Source: Bacteroidales bacterium (GTDB lineage: Bacteria; Bacteroidota; Bacteroidia; Bacteroidales; F082). From it: a DNA stretch of 64,000 bases. Shown here one piece after another: positions 9,138-17,539 of this stretch. How positions within the stretch are numbered: position 1 is the first letter of the stretch; each line of letters opens with the position of its first letter. The translations under genes were made by a program, and so were the position numbers. The notes under the pieces were generated by a model. That model searched no databases. It was not told the DNA's origin and saw only the letters and a program-made list of their open reading frames with translations. The stretch covers positions 1 through 64,000 of the forward strand of contig JAKSNA010000003.1 in assembly GCA_024400295.1 (NCBI GenBank), read 5' to 3'.

Positions 9138-10664
9138 TTACAATCGCAGGACGCGCACAGTGCCTGTCGTTCCATCTTTCATTTGGATTTTGAGCATATA
9201 CACGCCTGCATTGAATGTTGACAGGTCAATTTTGTTGGTATTATAGACAGTTGTCATTTGTTGACCAAAAAAGTTGTACACCTGAATCACACTGACACAC
9301 TCTCTGTCAACCTCAGCCAGACCTGTCGTCGGGTTGGGATGTATTGCCACACTATTCACAAATGTTCCCTCATTGATGCCCGTTATTGATGTGCAGACCA
9401 TCTCTGACTCTTCTTCTCCGTATAAGGCAGAGACACAATAATTGCAATCATTCGTAGCGTTCCCATCCTTGTCGATGAAATAGGTTTGGAATGTGTAAGG
9501 GATGCTCGCTATCTTTTCTCCGTCGCGATAGACATTGTAGCCTGACAACAATTGTCCTTCTTTGTTGCCGAGCAGGCGCATCCCGCATTCTGAATTTTCA
9601 ATGTTTGCCGCAAGAGAATAACCAAATGCATTCATATTACTAAACTGCCATCCCGCACCATTCGTACCCCCCGTATACATGTTCTTATCATGTGGAGGTT
9701 TAATATATTCAAGCGCAAAATCTTCTTCTGCCGCTCCGTAGGATGACTGTACTATGACAACTTCAACCCCATCTTCTATAGAAACATCTTCATCTAAATT
9801 GACTGTATTCCATTCCCCATAAACGCATTCTGAAGGGAATTGCTCATAAACCAATTCCATCTTTTCTTCTTTCCTGTACCACACAGCCACAGACTGTTGA
9901 TTCTCCGAAGCAAAAGGAATAAACTTGATTTGTTTTATCTTCCACCCTTTAACATCTTTCAAGTCAAGTGTATCGAATCTAATTCCAACCCTTTTAACAT
10001 TCTCCCCAGACCAACCTGCAGGACCCACCCAATTATCCATATTAACATTCCATGACAGTTGTCTATGCTCATTCAACGAACTATTTTCCGGCGCGTCCCA
10101 AAGTAACACAATGCCGCTTACTTCGCTTTCGAATGCTTCAAGATTGCTCACAGGAACAATCTCATCATTGTACTTAACATTTTGTGGAAGATTTGAGAGT
10201 AATCTTTCAGTTAATAGAATATGTTCTTTTTTTGATTTTGGATTAAACTCATCCATACCATTCTGTGAAACGGGCGCAGGAAAAATTGGGTCACACTTCC
10301 TTTGAACGCAATCAAAATCCTTGTTCAACAAAACAGGAGGTCTCTGACTTTGCACCACATTGTAGCTACCATCATCCTGATTAACAAAAACATATCTACA
10401 ATTATGTTCCCAACCAAATTGAGGCATATCGTCAATGAAATACAGCCAATAGTTGTTGTATGGCGCTGCAATTGAATCATACGGACTAATTGAAAAATAC
10501 TCGGATGACTGCAAGGTTTGGTTCACAAACACGTTGACACTGTCAACCCGATTATAAACCACAGAAGTAAGCACGAGATTTGTCGCTTGTTGCTCACTTA
10601 TTTGTGCTGAAGCACCAAGGTGTATCAAAACTGTTCCCAAAAAGGGAAGAATAAATTTTTTCAT
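9138..10664 (-). CDS. Secreted protein with type IX secretion sorting domain
   Basis: A 508-residue exported protein of unknown function. It has a signal peptide (MKKFILPFLGTVLIHLGASA), a long middle region with beta-sandwich character, a fibronectin-like segment (SGYNVYRDGEKI), and a C-terminal domain beginning near VAIHPNPTTG and ending VRVLRL, typical of type IX (Por) secretion substrates. It should be delivered to the cell surface or outside. It lies between kamE and atoA on the same strand, an odd place for an exported protein. The start is the ATG at 10664; the upstream TTG is unlikely. Confidence 0.8.
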   Translation of the reverse strand: MKKFILPFLGTVLIHLGASAQISEQQATNLVLTSVVYNRVDSVNVFVNQTLQSSEYFSISPYDSIAAPYNNYWLYFIDDMPQFGWEHNCRYVFVNQDDGSYNVVQSQRPPVLLNKDFDCVQRKCDPIFPAPVSQNGMDEFNPKSKKEHILLTERLLSNLPQNVKYNDEIVPVSNLEAFESEVSGIVLLWDAPENSSLNEHRQLSWNVNMDNWVGPAGWSGENVKRVGIRFDTLDLKDVKGWKIKQIKFIPFASENQQSVAVWYRKEEKMELVYEQFPSECVYGEWNTVNLDEDVSIEDGVEVVIVQSSYGAAEEDFALEYIKPPHDKNMYTGGTNGAGWQFSNMNAFGYSLAANIENSECGMRLLGNKEGQLLSGYNVYRDGEKIASIPYTFQTYFIDKDGNATNDCNYCVSALYGEEESEMVCTSITGINEGTFVNSVAIHPNPTTGLAEVDRECVSVIQVYNFFGQQMTTVYNTNKIDLSTFNAGVYMLKIQMKDGTTGTVRVLRL

Positions 10665-10706
10665 AACCAATCAAATTTTAAACACAAGATATTCAAAACT
10701 TAACTA

Positions 10707-10750
10707 TTTGATAAACCCATCATTTTATTTTGATAAACCCATCATTTTAT
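10707..10750. repeat. 22-base perfect tandem duplication
   Basis: Two exact 22-base copies beginning tttgataaaccc stand head to tail upstream of the secreted-protein gene. They may duplicate part of its leader or promoter. Nothing else is seen in the 171-base spacer. Confidence 0.8.
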
Positions 10751-10835
10751 AAAGTGTAACTTTACATTTTGTTTCAATTAAGAAAAATTCTGCTTCGCAA
10801 AAAAAATCTAATAAAGCTACACTTCAAAAACTCAT

Positions 10836-11624
10836 TTACTTAACTCCTCTTTTCACCATCTCGGCCACGATGAACGAAGCCACATCGTCGGCGTATGTGT
10901 TCATGCCGAAGCCGGCGTCGTAGCCGAGTTCTTTGGCAAGCTCATGAGTGATACGTGCGCCGCCGCAGCAGAGGACCATCTTGTCGCGGAGACCTTCGGC
11001 TTCCATCAGTTCGACGAGGTTTGTGAGGTTCTTGATGTGAACGTCTTTCTGCGTGACGGTCTGCGACACGATGAGTGCGTCGGCGTGAAGCTCGATGCCT
11101 TTGGCGATGAACTCTTCGTTCGGGACCTGGCTGCCGAGGTTGTATGCCTCAATCATCTCGTAGCGTTCCAGCCCGTAGTGGCCGGCGTAGCCTTTCATGT
11201 TCATGACAGCGTCGATGCCGACTGTGTGAGCGTCAGTGCCCGTGCTGGCTCCGACGACGACGATCTTACGGCCAATGTTCTCCTTGATGAATTTGTCGGT
11301 CTCGTACATGTCCATCACATTCGACTCGACTTTCGGAACGTAAATCGTGCTGTAATTCACCGTATGCGTGCAACTCCCGTAGCAGTTGAAGAATGTGAAT
11401 CCCGGTGTGAGTTCTTTGTAATATACCACCGCCGGGTTTTCGAGGCCCATGCTCTTGATGAGTTGTTTCGCAGCCTCAACCGCTTCAGCGCCACACGGCA
11501 CCGGCAAGGTGAAACTCAACTGCACCTTCCCATCGTTCATAGTGTCGCCATACGGCTTGATTTTTGTCAAATCCAAGGTCTTGTCGAAATCCTTGGCTTC
11601 CATTGAATATAATCCTTCGCTCAT
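10836..11624 (-). CDS. kamE: D-lysine/beta-lysine 5,6-aminomutase, B12-binding beta subunit
   Basis: Small subunit of the adenosylcobalamin and PLP enzyme that turns beta-lysine into 3,5-diaminohexanoate. The 262 residues start MSEGLYSMEAKDFD like other KamE proteins. The cobalamin motif DAHTVG places His133 as the cobalt ligand, and Lys144 (in NMKGYAG) falls exactly where the PLP-binding lysine of the Clostridium sticklandii enzyme lies. It is therefore intact. The catalytic subunit KamD is 27 kb away at 38.7 kb rather than adjacent. It lies downstream of the GltS-like transporter gene, separated by a terminator and its own leader. Confidence 0.95.
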   Translation of the reverse strand: MSEGLYSMEAKDFDKTLDLTKIKPYGDTMNDGKVQLSFTLPVPCGAEAVEAAKQLIKSMGLENPAVVYYKELTPGFTFFNCYGSCTHTVNYSTIYVPKVESNVMDMYETDKFIKENIGRKIVVVGASTGTDAHTVGIDAVMNMKGYAGHYGLERYEMIEAYNLGSQVPNEEFIAKGIELHADALIVSQTVTQKDVHIKNLTNLVELMEAEGLRDKMVLCCGGARITHELAKELGYDAGFGMNTYADDVASFIVAEMVKRGVK

Positions 11625-11669
11625 ATTTATATATTTAATTAGTTATCAACATATTACAAACGGCACACA

Positions 11670-11683
11670 CACCGTTGTCGGTG
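11670..11683 (-). promoter_or_regulatory. Small hairpin in the kamE leader, with upstream -7 box
   Basis: A CACCG-ACAA-CGGTG hairpin lies 46 bases before the kamE ATG, between the start codon and a TAAATTTG -7 element at 11701-11708. A TTTG is found 22 bases further upstream, slightly long for a standard promoter. This suggests that kamE has its own transcript start. Confidence 0.45.
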
Positions 11684-11753
11684 CATCGCGTTAAATTTTG
11701 CAAATTTAATATTTATTTTAATATATATAACAAAAATATTCTCTGTTTCAAAA

Positions 11754-11785
11754 TAAAAAAAACGCCACCGGAAACCGATGGCGTT
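11754..11785 (-). terminator. Terminator of the GltS-like transporter gene
   Basis: AACGCCATCGG-TTT-CCGGTGGCGTT forms a strong stem followed on the minus strand by a run of eight T. It lies 18 bases past the transporter stop codon and separates it from kamE. Confidence 0.9.
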
Positions 11786-11802
11786 CTTGTGAATTTCATG
11801 CC

Positions 11803-13218
11803 TCATTCAGCATTTTTACATTTTTTCCTGAAGATTTTTGACCGCAGCAGGAACAACGTAAATATCGTGAACAATGCTATGCAGCACACGAACGTTGTAA
11901 GTGCGGCGTTCCAGCTTTGAGGTCCGTATCCGACCAACAGCAGGGCCGGGAATCCGAGAACGACCGCCGGAAGTGTCTGAAGCACAAGGTTATTCGCCGC
12001 CGGCGTCTCGAACTTCGGGTCGATTTCGCGAAGCAGAATCATGCCGTTGCTCGCCGTGCCGGTAAGCATTCCGAACATGCTGAAAAATCCTTCATAACGG
12101 TAATTCGGGAAGATATGCTTGCACATCACGTTGACGTAGAAGAATGTCGCTACTGCGCCCAACGTGCAGACAAGGACGAAAGGCAGCGCAAACCCTCTGA
12201 ACTCAGCGAAATTGATTGCAGCTGTGCCGGCAACGATCATCACGTCAAACGCCGAGCCACTGATCCTGTTCAAAAGATAATTGTTGATGTATTCCCGCTT
12301 GAGTATTTTCGCTTTCTTGAAGCCATTCATGACCCATTTCACAAATATGCCAAAAAGCGTGCCAAGCAGGAAGTTGAAGCCCCACATCAACGGTTTCAAA
12401 GTATTCGTTCCGAATGTTCCAAGGTCGAGGCTTTGTATCCAGTTGTTGAACAGGAAAACAAGGAAATACGTGAAAATCACAAGGCAAAGCTGGATTGACA
12501 TTTTGTCAACTGACTCAGTATCAGGTATTTCGTTCTCGCCTTCATAGTCTTGCAGCGTGTTGATTTGACGCTCTTTCAACTCTGAAATACTGATTTTGCC
12601 TTTCTTTCTGAGTATGTTCATGTAAATGACACCGATCACGCTGCCGACAATGAATCCGGTCGCCGCAATTGAAAGGCCAAAGTCTGCACCAGGGAATGTA
12701 ATGCCCTGATCAGCAGCATGGTTCATGTAAATGACACCGAAATTCAATGCCTGTCCCGGGCCTTGCCCGTAACCCATCGGAAGCAGCAAACCTGCCGCAT
12801 AGAAAATCTTCTTTCCAAAATAAAACATCGGGATCGTAACAAGCAGACCTACAATGCCTTGCAGAATATACGTGCTCGCTGTCAAGGTGCCGGTCTCAAT
12901 CACTTTCATCGTGCTCGACTTCGATTCAATCCTGTTGTTTTTCAGCGCTAACGCAACAAAGCCGATACCTAAGGCATGGTACGTTATGATTTCCATCGAC
13001 GTTTTGTCAACAAAAGAATTCATTCCTGGTATCGCTTTGAAAATCAATATCAAAGCACCACCAATCAATGCTGACGGAATAAGACTTTTTTTCAGAAACG
13101 GGACTTTCGTCCTCAACACATTGCCCAACAAGAGCCCGATTGCTATGATGCCGAACTGAATCAGCACCCCCCAGACTTCGGGTGTGGCAAATGACTTGAC
13201 CATTAGTATTGTGTTCAT
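11803..13218 (-). CDS. GltS-family sodium:amino-acid symporter
   Basis: Inner-membrane carrier of 471 residues with ten or more hydrophobic segments. It resembles the sodium/glutamate symporter family, with conserved glycine-rich stretches such as LLLPMGYGQGPGQALNFG and MLTGTASNGMILLREIDP. Family members take up glutamate with sodium, but this one lies immediately upstream of kamE, so import of lysine or a related fermentation substrate is an inference worth testing. It has its own promoter containing a perfect palindrome and its own terminator. Confidence 0.85.
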   Translation of the reverse strand: MNTILMVKSFATPEVWGVLIQFGIIAIGLLLGNVLRTKVPFLKKSLIPSALIGGALILIFKAIPGMNSFVDKTSMEIITYHALGIGFVALALKNNRIESKSSTMKVIETGTLTASTYILQGIVGLLVTIPMFYFGKKIFYAAGLLLPMGYGQGPGQALNFGVIYMNHAADQGITFPGADFGLSIAATGFIVGSVIGVIYMNILRKKGKISISELKERQINTLQDYEGENEIPDTESVDKMSIQLCLVIFTYFLVFLFNNWIQSLDLGTFGTNTLKPLMWGFNFLLGTLFGIFVKWVMNGFKKAKILKREYINNYLLNRISGSAFDVMIVAGTAAINFAEFRGFALPFVLVCTLGAVATFFYVNVMCKHIFPNYRYEGFFSMFGMLTGTASNGMILLREIDPKFETPAANNLVLQTLPAVVLGFPALLLVGYGPQSWNAALTTFVCCIALFTIFTLFLLRSKIFRKKCKNAE

Positions 13219-13236
13219 ATTTCAAAAATTTGACCG

Positions 13237-13267
13237 CAAAAATAGTAAAATATTTTACTGTATCAAC
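13237..13267 (-). promoter_or_regulatory. Promoter of the GltS-like gene with palindromic operator
   Basis: GTTG, 19 bases, TATTTTTG matches the Bacteroidetes -33/-7 promoter, with the -7 box 19 bases before the start codon. The spacer contains a perfect 16-base palindrome, AGTAAAATATTTTACT (13244-13259), a likely site for a dimeric regulator. Confidence 0.65.
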
Positions 13268-13276
13268 ATTTATTAC

Positions 13277-13310
13277 AAAAAAAGAGTCAGATCTGTCAAT
13301 CCGACTCTTT
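13277..13310 (-). terminator. Terminator upstream of the GltS-like gene
   Basis: Stem AAAGAGTC with an inner GAT/ATC extension, closed by a six-base loop and followed on the minus strand by seven T. It ends whatever is transcribed from 13.5 kb (uvrB read-through or a short leader transcript). The rest of the 301-base spacer 13219-13519 holds a weak TACTTTTG box near 13450 and a possible 16-codon frame (13296-13346), but no convincing gene. Confidence 0.75.
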
Positions 13311-13519
13311 AATTTGGGTCAAACACTCCTTCAATAATCTGTTCATTTTGAAGATATTAAGCAAATCAAAATGTGACAAAAACAACAAAAGCGTCACATA
13401 ACTTGCATTGTTTGATTCCAAAAACAACCAACCAATTTGGCTGCAAAAGTATATTAAAAATCGAAAGCAAAACGCAAAAACAAGTTAACGGCCTTATATT
13501 TTCAGTTTACGGCAGTTGG

Positions 13520-15529
13520 TTATTTGAGTTTTTCCTCCAAGGCAAGAATTATGTCGCGGTATTTCGCCGCACTCATGAAATCGAGCAACTTGACCGACTT
13601 TTCCATGTTTTTCTTGGCTTCCTGAATTGCCTTTTTGATGTCGGTCTGCGAGTTGTAAACCGCCTGTTTTTCTTCAGCGACTGCTTTCACATATTCTTCC
13701 GGTTTTTCATACTCCTTGCCAAACGGCTTGCCGACAGTCTCACTCCAAGCATTGTCCAAAGGTTTGATGATTGTCTTAGGCACGATGCCATGTGCCTGAT
13801 TATAAGCGATTTGTTTCTCCCTGCGCCTATGTGTCTCGTCGATGGTTTTCTGCATTGATTCGGTAATCTTATCGGCATACATGATGACCTTGCTGCCCGC
13901 GTTTCTCGCGGCGCGTCCCGCCGTCTGTGTCAGCGAGCGCTCCGAACGGAGGAAACCCTCCTTGTCGGCGTCAAGTATTGCAACCAGCTGCACCTCAGGC
14001 AAATCCAAGCCTTCACGCAAGAGGTTGACTCCGACAAGCACGTCAAAATCACCACGTCTCAAACCCATCATAATCTCAACTCTGTCGAGGGTGTCAACAT
14101 CTGAATGTATGTAACGGGTATTGATTTCCAAATTGTTGAGGTAATTGGTCAGTTCTTCAGCCATCCTTTTTGTCAGTGTAGTGACAAGCACTCGCGAGTT
14201 TTTCTCAAGGACCTTCCTTATTTCCGCCACGAGGTCATCGACCTGGTTAGTGCTCGGCCTGACTTCAATCACAGGGTCGAGAAGTCCTGTAGGACGTATG
14301 AGCTGTTCGACATAAACGCCTTGCGTCTGCTGCAGCTCATAGTCGCCCGGTGTCGCACTCACGTATATCGTCTGTCCCGTAAGTGCTTCAAACTCATCAA
14401 ATTTAAGCGGTCTGTTATCTAACGCCGACGGCAGTCTGAAGCCATACTCGACGAGAGTCTGTTTCCTCGAACGGTCGCCGCCATACATGCCTCTGATCTG
14501 CGAGACAGTGACGTGGCTTTCATCAATAACAGTGATGAAGTCGTCGGGGAAAAAATCGAGGAGACAGAACGGACGCGTACCGGGCTGCCGTCCGTCGAAA
14601 TATCGCGAATAATTTTCTATCCCGGAGCAGTAACCGAGTTCACGAATCATCTCCACGTCATGATTCACACGGTCTTCAAGGCGTTTCGCGTCCTCGAACT
14701 TGCCGATTTCCCGGAAATACTCCGCCTGCTTGAACATGTCAAGCTGTATCTCCTCTGTCGCCGTCTTGATCTTATCTTTTGAAGTCACAAAAATGTTTGC
14801 CGGAAACAGTGTGATATTCTGCATTGTCTCGATGCGCGTCCCGTTTATCGGGTCGAAAGATTCAAGCTCATCGACCTCATCATCAAAAAAGATGATCCTG
14901 TACGGGATGTCGGAATATGCCGGGAAGACATCAACGGTGTCGCCTTTGACACGGAATTTGCCACGCGAAAACTCAATGTCATTGCGCGAATACAGTGAGT
15001 TTGTGAACTGTAGGAGCAACGCGTCGCGGTCAATCTTCTGCCCCACCTCGATGTTGATGACGTTTTTGCTGAAATCATCCGGGTTCCCTATGCCATAAAT
15101 ACATGATACTGAAGACACTACAATGACATCCCTCCTTCCCGAAAGCAACGCTTGGGTCGTACTCAGACGCAGTCTGTCAATCTCGTCATTTATCGACAAG
15201 TCCTTCTCGATATATGTATTGGTAGCCGGAATGAACGCCTCTGGCTGGTAATAGTCGTAATAAGAAACGAAATATTCGACCCTGTTCTCAGGAAAGAACT
15301 GTTTGAACTCGCTATATAATTGAGCAGCAAGGGTTTTATTGTGGCTCAAGATCAGTGCCGGACGATTCAATTCTGCAAGCATGTTAGCTATCGTGAATGT
15401 CTTGCCGGAACCGGTCACACCCAATAAAGTCTGATACCTCTCCCCTGCCAAAACGCCCTGTTTCAGTTGCTCGATAGCTTGTGGCTGATCACCCGTCGGC
15501 TTAAACGTTGAGTCAATTTTATAATTCAT
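13520..15529 (-). CDS. uvrB: Excinuclease ABC subunit B
   Basis: Damage-verifying helicase-like subunit of nucleotide excision repair, acting with UvrA (57.0 kb here) and UvrC. The 669 residues carry Walker A GVTGSGKTFT, the beta-hairpin region YYDYYQPEAFIP, DESHVTVSQIRGMY, helicase motifs SATPGDYE and LREGLDLPEV, QTAGRAARN, and a C-terminal UVR motif ending KYRDIILALEEKLK. I chose the ATG at 15529; the upstream TTG is unlikely. It is last in the run mutL-rhomboid-EEP-uvrB. Confidence 0.97.
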   Translation of the reverse strand: MNYKIDSTFKPTGDQPQAIEQLKQGVLAGERYQTLLGVTGSGKTFTIANMLAELNRPALILSHNKTLAAQLYSEFKQFFPENRVEYFVSYYDYYQPEAFIPATNTYIEKDLSINDEIDRLRLSTTQALLSGRRDVIVVSSVSCIYGIGNPDDFSKNVINIEVGQKIDRDALLLQFTNSLYSRNDIEFSRGKFRVKGDTVDVFPAYSDIPYRIIFFDDEVDELESFDPINGTRIETMQNITLFPANIFVTSKDKIKTATEEIQLDMFKQAEYFREIGKFEDAKRLEDRVNHDVEMIRELGYCSGIENYSRYFDGRQPGTRPFCLLDFFPDDFITVIDESHVTVSQIRGMYGGDRSRKQTLVEYGFRLPSALDNRPLKFDEFEALTGQTIYVSATPGDYELQQTQGVYVEQLIRPTGLLDPVIEVRPSTNQVDDLVAEIRKVLEKNSRVLVTTLTKRMAEELTNYLNNLEINTRYIHSDVDTLDRVEIMMGLRRGDFDVLVGVNLLREGLDLPEVQLVAILDADKEGFLRSERSLTQTAGRAARNAGSKVIMYADKITESMQKTIDETHRRREKQIAYNQAHGIVPKTIIKPLDNAWSETVGKPFGKEYEKPEEYVKAVAEEKQAVYNSQTDIKKAIQEAKKNMEKSVKLLDFMSAAKYRDIILALEEKLK

Positions 15530-15531
15530 AA

Positions 15532-16635
15532 TCAATTATTTACATTAAACGTCATAACAATCGGATAATGATCTGACATATTTTTCCTTATTGTCTTGAA
15601 TGTGAAGACCTTAACGTTTTCATCATGCCAAAAATAATCAATTCTAAGCAAAGGAAGTTTTCCGCAATATGTTTTTCCGATTCCATGTCCGGATTCGAGG
15701 AAAGCATCGTTGAACCTGGCCTTTTTCATCCGCTGGTAGGTGTACGAGAGCGGCGTGTCGTTGAAGTCACCGCATATAATGATAGGTACTTTGTTTTCTG
15801 GGAGGTTGCCGATAATGATTTTCGTGTCTTTTGTCCTTGCCACAAAGCCGTCTTTCAGCTTCGTAATAACCGACTTTCCTTTCGATGAGTTTTCGACAAG
15901 ATTCCTTGTATGACCAAGATATTCAATTTCATCTTTTGTGATGTTATACGACTGCAAATGTGTGTTTTGGAGATAAAAGCGCCCCAACGAGCCAGCCTTG
16001 ACGAGTTTCACAAAACCCGCAGCTCCGGTTTCATTGAACATCTCGGTATATTCGTCATCTTCAAGCGGAAACCTCGAAAAAATGATATTGCCGCGATGAC
16101 TAAACTTATTGACACTGTAATATTTACAACCAATTTTCTCACCAAAATCATCAGCCTTTGCATCAGACCACGCACCGCCTTCCTGCAGACAGACAATGTC
16201 CGGTCTCTCTTCTTTTATCAATTGAATCACACTGGTTTCAACCATCTCGCGGGTCACGCTGGCATCTGTGACATCACTAAAATTTGCCACATTATACGAC
16301 ATGATCTTTATGTTTCCCGGATCAAAAGTCTCTTTTTTCATCGAGCATGACCGCATGAATCCAGGCACTGCGATAACAAGAGCCAAGCAACTGATCATCA
16401 ATGATTTTCTGGCTTTCATGAATAATAATAACGCGAACAGAAGAACATCAGCGAACAATATCACCCAAAACGCAAGTCCGAAGTATGAAGTCCATACAAA
16501 AGCATCAGGTGAAATATATGGATTTACCGCACATAAAGCCGTGGCAATCAACGCGATAAAAGCAAAGATAGCCACAAGAAAAATCAGCAGTCGTCTGAAA
16601 AGCGGTTTCTTCCCTCCTATCTCTTTCTTGCCCAT
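15532..16635 (-). CDS. Membrane-anchored endonuclease/exonuclease/phosphatase family protein
   Basis: A 367-residue protein with two or three N-terminal hydrophobic segments (about 14-105) and then a DNase I-like EEP domain: IKIMSYNVANFS, DIVCLQEGG, ICGDFNDTPLSYTY and the terminal SDHYPIVMTF. The domain probably faces the periplasm. EEP enzymes hydrolyse phosphodiester or phosphate bonds in nucleic acids, lipids or sugars; the substrate here is unknown. Its stop lies two bases from the uvrB start, and it begins one base after the rhomboid gene ends. Confidence 0.85.
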   Translation of the reverse strand: MGKKEIGGKKPLFRRLLIFLVAIFAFIALIATALCAVNPYISPDAFVWTSYFGLAFWVILFADVLLFALLLFMKARKSLMISCLALVIAVPGFMRSCSMKKETFDPGNIKIMSYNVANFSDVTDASVTREMVETSVIQLIKEERPDIVCLQEGGAWSDAKADDFGEKIGCKYYSVNKFSHRGNIIFSRFPLEDDEYTEMFNETGAAGFVKLVKAGSLGRFYLQNTHLQSYNITKDEIEYLGHTRNLVENSSKGKSVITKLKDGFVARTKDTKIIIGNLPENKVPIIICGDFNDTPLSYTYQRMKKARFNDAFLESGHGIGKTYCGKLPLLRIDYFWHDENVKVFTFKTIRKNMSDHYPIVMTFNVNN

Positions 16636-16636
16636 A

Positions 16637-17539
16637 TCAATCCTTTTTGCTTTGTTTGAAAAGAAATTCTTTCTCCTCCTTGGTCAGGCTGTCGTATCCG
16701 TCTTTGGAGATTTTATCGAGGATTTCATCTATTCTTTTCTGGTCATCAGCACGTTCCTTGTTGTATTGTTCGTCGGATTTCGGACGTTGATACGACCAGT
16801 CGTCGCGCGAATTTCTGTTTTTTTCAAAATGAGATTTCAGTTTAGAAATCCAGTCGAACTCGCCGCGCCGCCAGTAAAGAATGAGTATCAGGCCGAAGAT
16901 CATGCCGCCGAGATGCGCGAAATGCGCCACGTTGTCAACGCCTCTGAATCCCGAGAAAAGCTCGATGACGCCGTACAATATCACGAACCATTTCGCCTTG
17001 ATCGGAATGGCAAAGTATATGTAAATGCGCGAGTTAGGCCACGTCATGCCGAATGCGAGCAGTATGCCGTAAACGGCACCTGAAGCCCCGACAGTCGTCA
17101 TCATATTGAGATATTCCTGCATCGTAATCACATGATTTGCAGCAATTCTCACGCTTTCATACCCTTCCAACGTCGTGACATATTGAATATATTGGACAAT
17201 CTCCTGGGTGACTCCTGCGCCTATCCCGCACACGAAATAGAAAATGAGGAATCGCTTCGGCCCCCACGCGTTTTCGATCGCATTACCGAACATCCACAGC
17301 GCGAACATGTTGAAAAACAGATGCGAGAAACTCCCGTGCATGAACATGTATGTGACGAACTGATACGGCCTGAAATCCGATGCGCCGATGTAGTGAAGCC
17401 CGAAATATTTCGCCAGGTCAATGTGCCAGGCATAGTCCATCGTGATTGTGGCAAGAAAGAATATTCCATTGATAATCAACAGATTCTTAACAGCTAAAGG
17501 CAATATTGAGAAGCCTTGCGGCCTGAATTGGTTTTCCAT
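16637..17539 (-). CDS. Rhomboid-family intramembrane serine protease
   Basis: A 300-residue membrane protein with about six helices. It shows the rhomboid signature HGSFSHLFFNMFALWMFG, the nucleophile motif GASGAVYG (Ser) and the catalytic His helix VAHFAHLGGMIFG. The C-terminal cytosolic tail of about 85 residues is charged (RNSRDDWSYQRPKSD). Rhomboids cut substrates inside the membrane; no substrate is evident. Its start codon overlaps the mutL stop by one base, so translation is probably coupled. Confidence 0.92.
   Translation of the reverse strand: MENQFRPQGFSILPLAVKNLLIINGIFFLATITMDYAWHIDLAKYFGLHYIGASDFRPYQFVTYMFMHGSFSHLFFNMFALWMFGNAIENAWGPKRFLIFYFVCGIGAGVTQEIVQYIQYVTTLEGYESVRIAANHVITMQEYLNMMTTVGASGAVYGILLAFGMTWPNSRIYIYFAIPIKAKWFVILYGVIELFSGFRGVDNVAHFAHLGGMIFGLILILYWRRGEFDWISKLKSHFEKNRNSRDDWSYQRPKSDEQYNKERADDQKRIDEILDKISKDGYDSLTKEEKEFLFKQSKKD

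Noticed and set aside
11625..11802. Cobalamin riboswitch before kamE
   Set aside because: The spacer has a small hairpin and promoter-like boxes but no B12-box-like conserved core and is too short for the full element.
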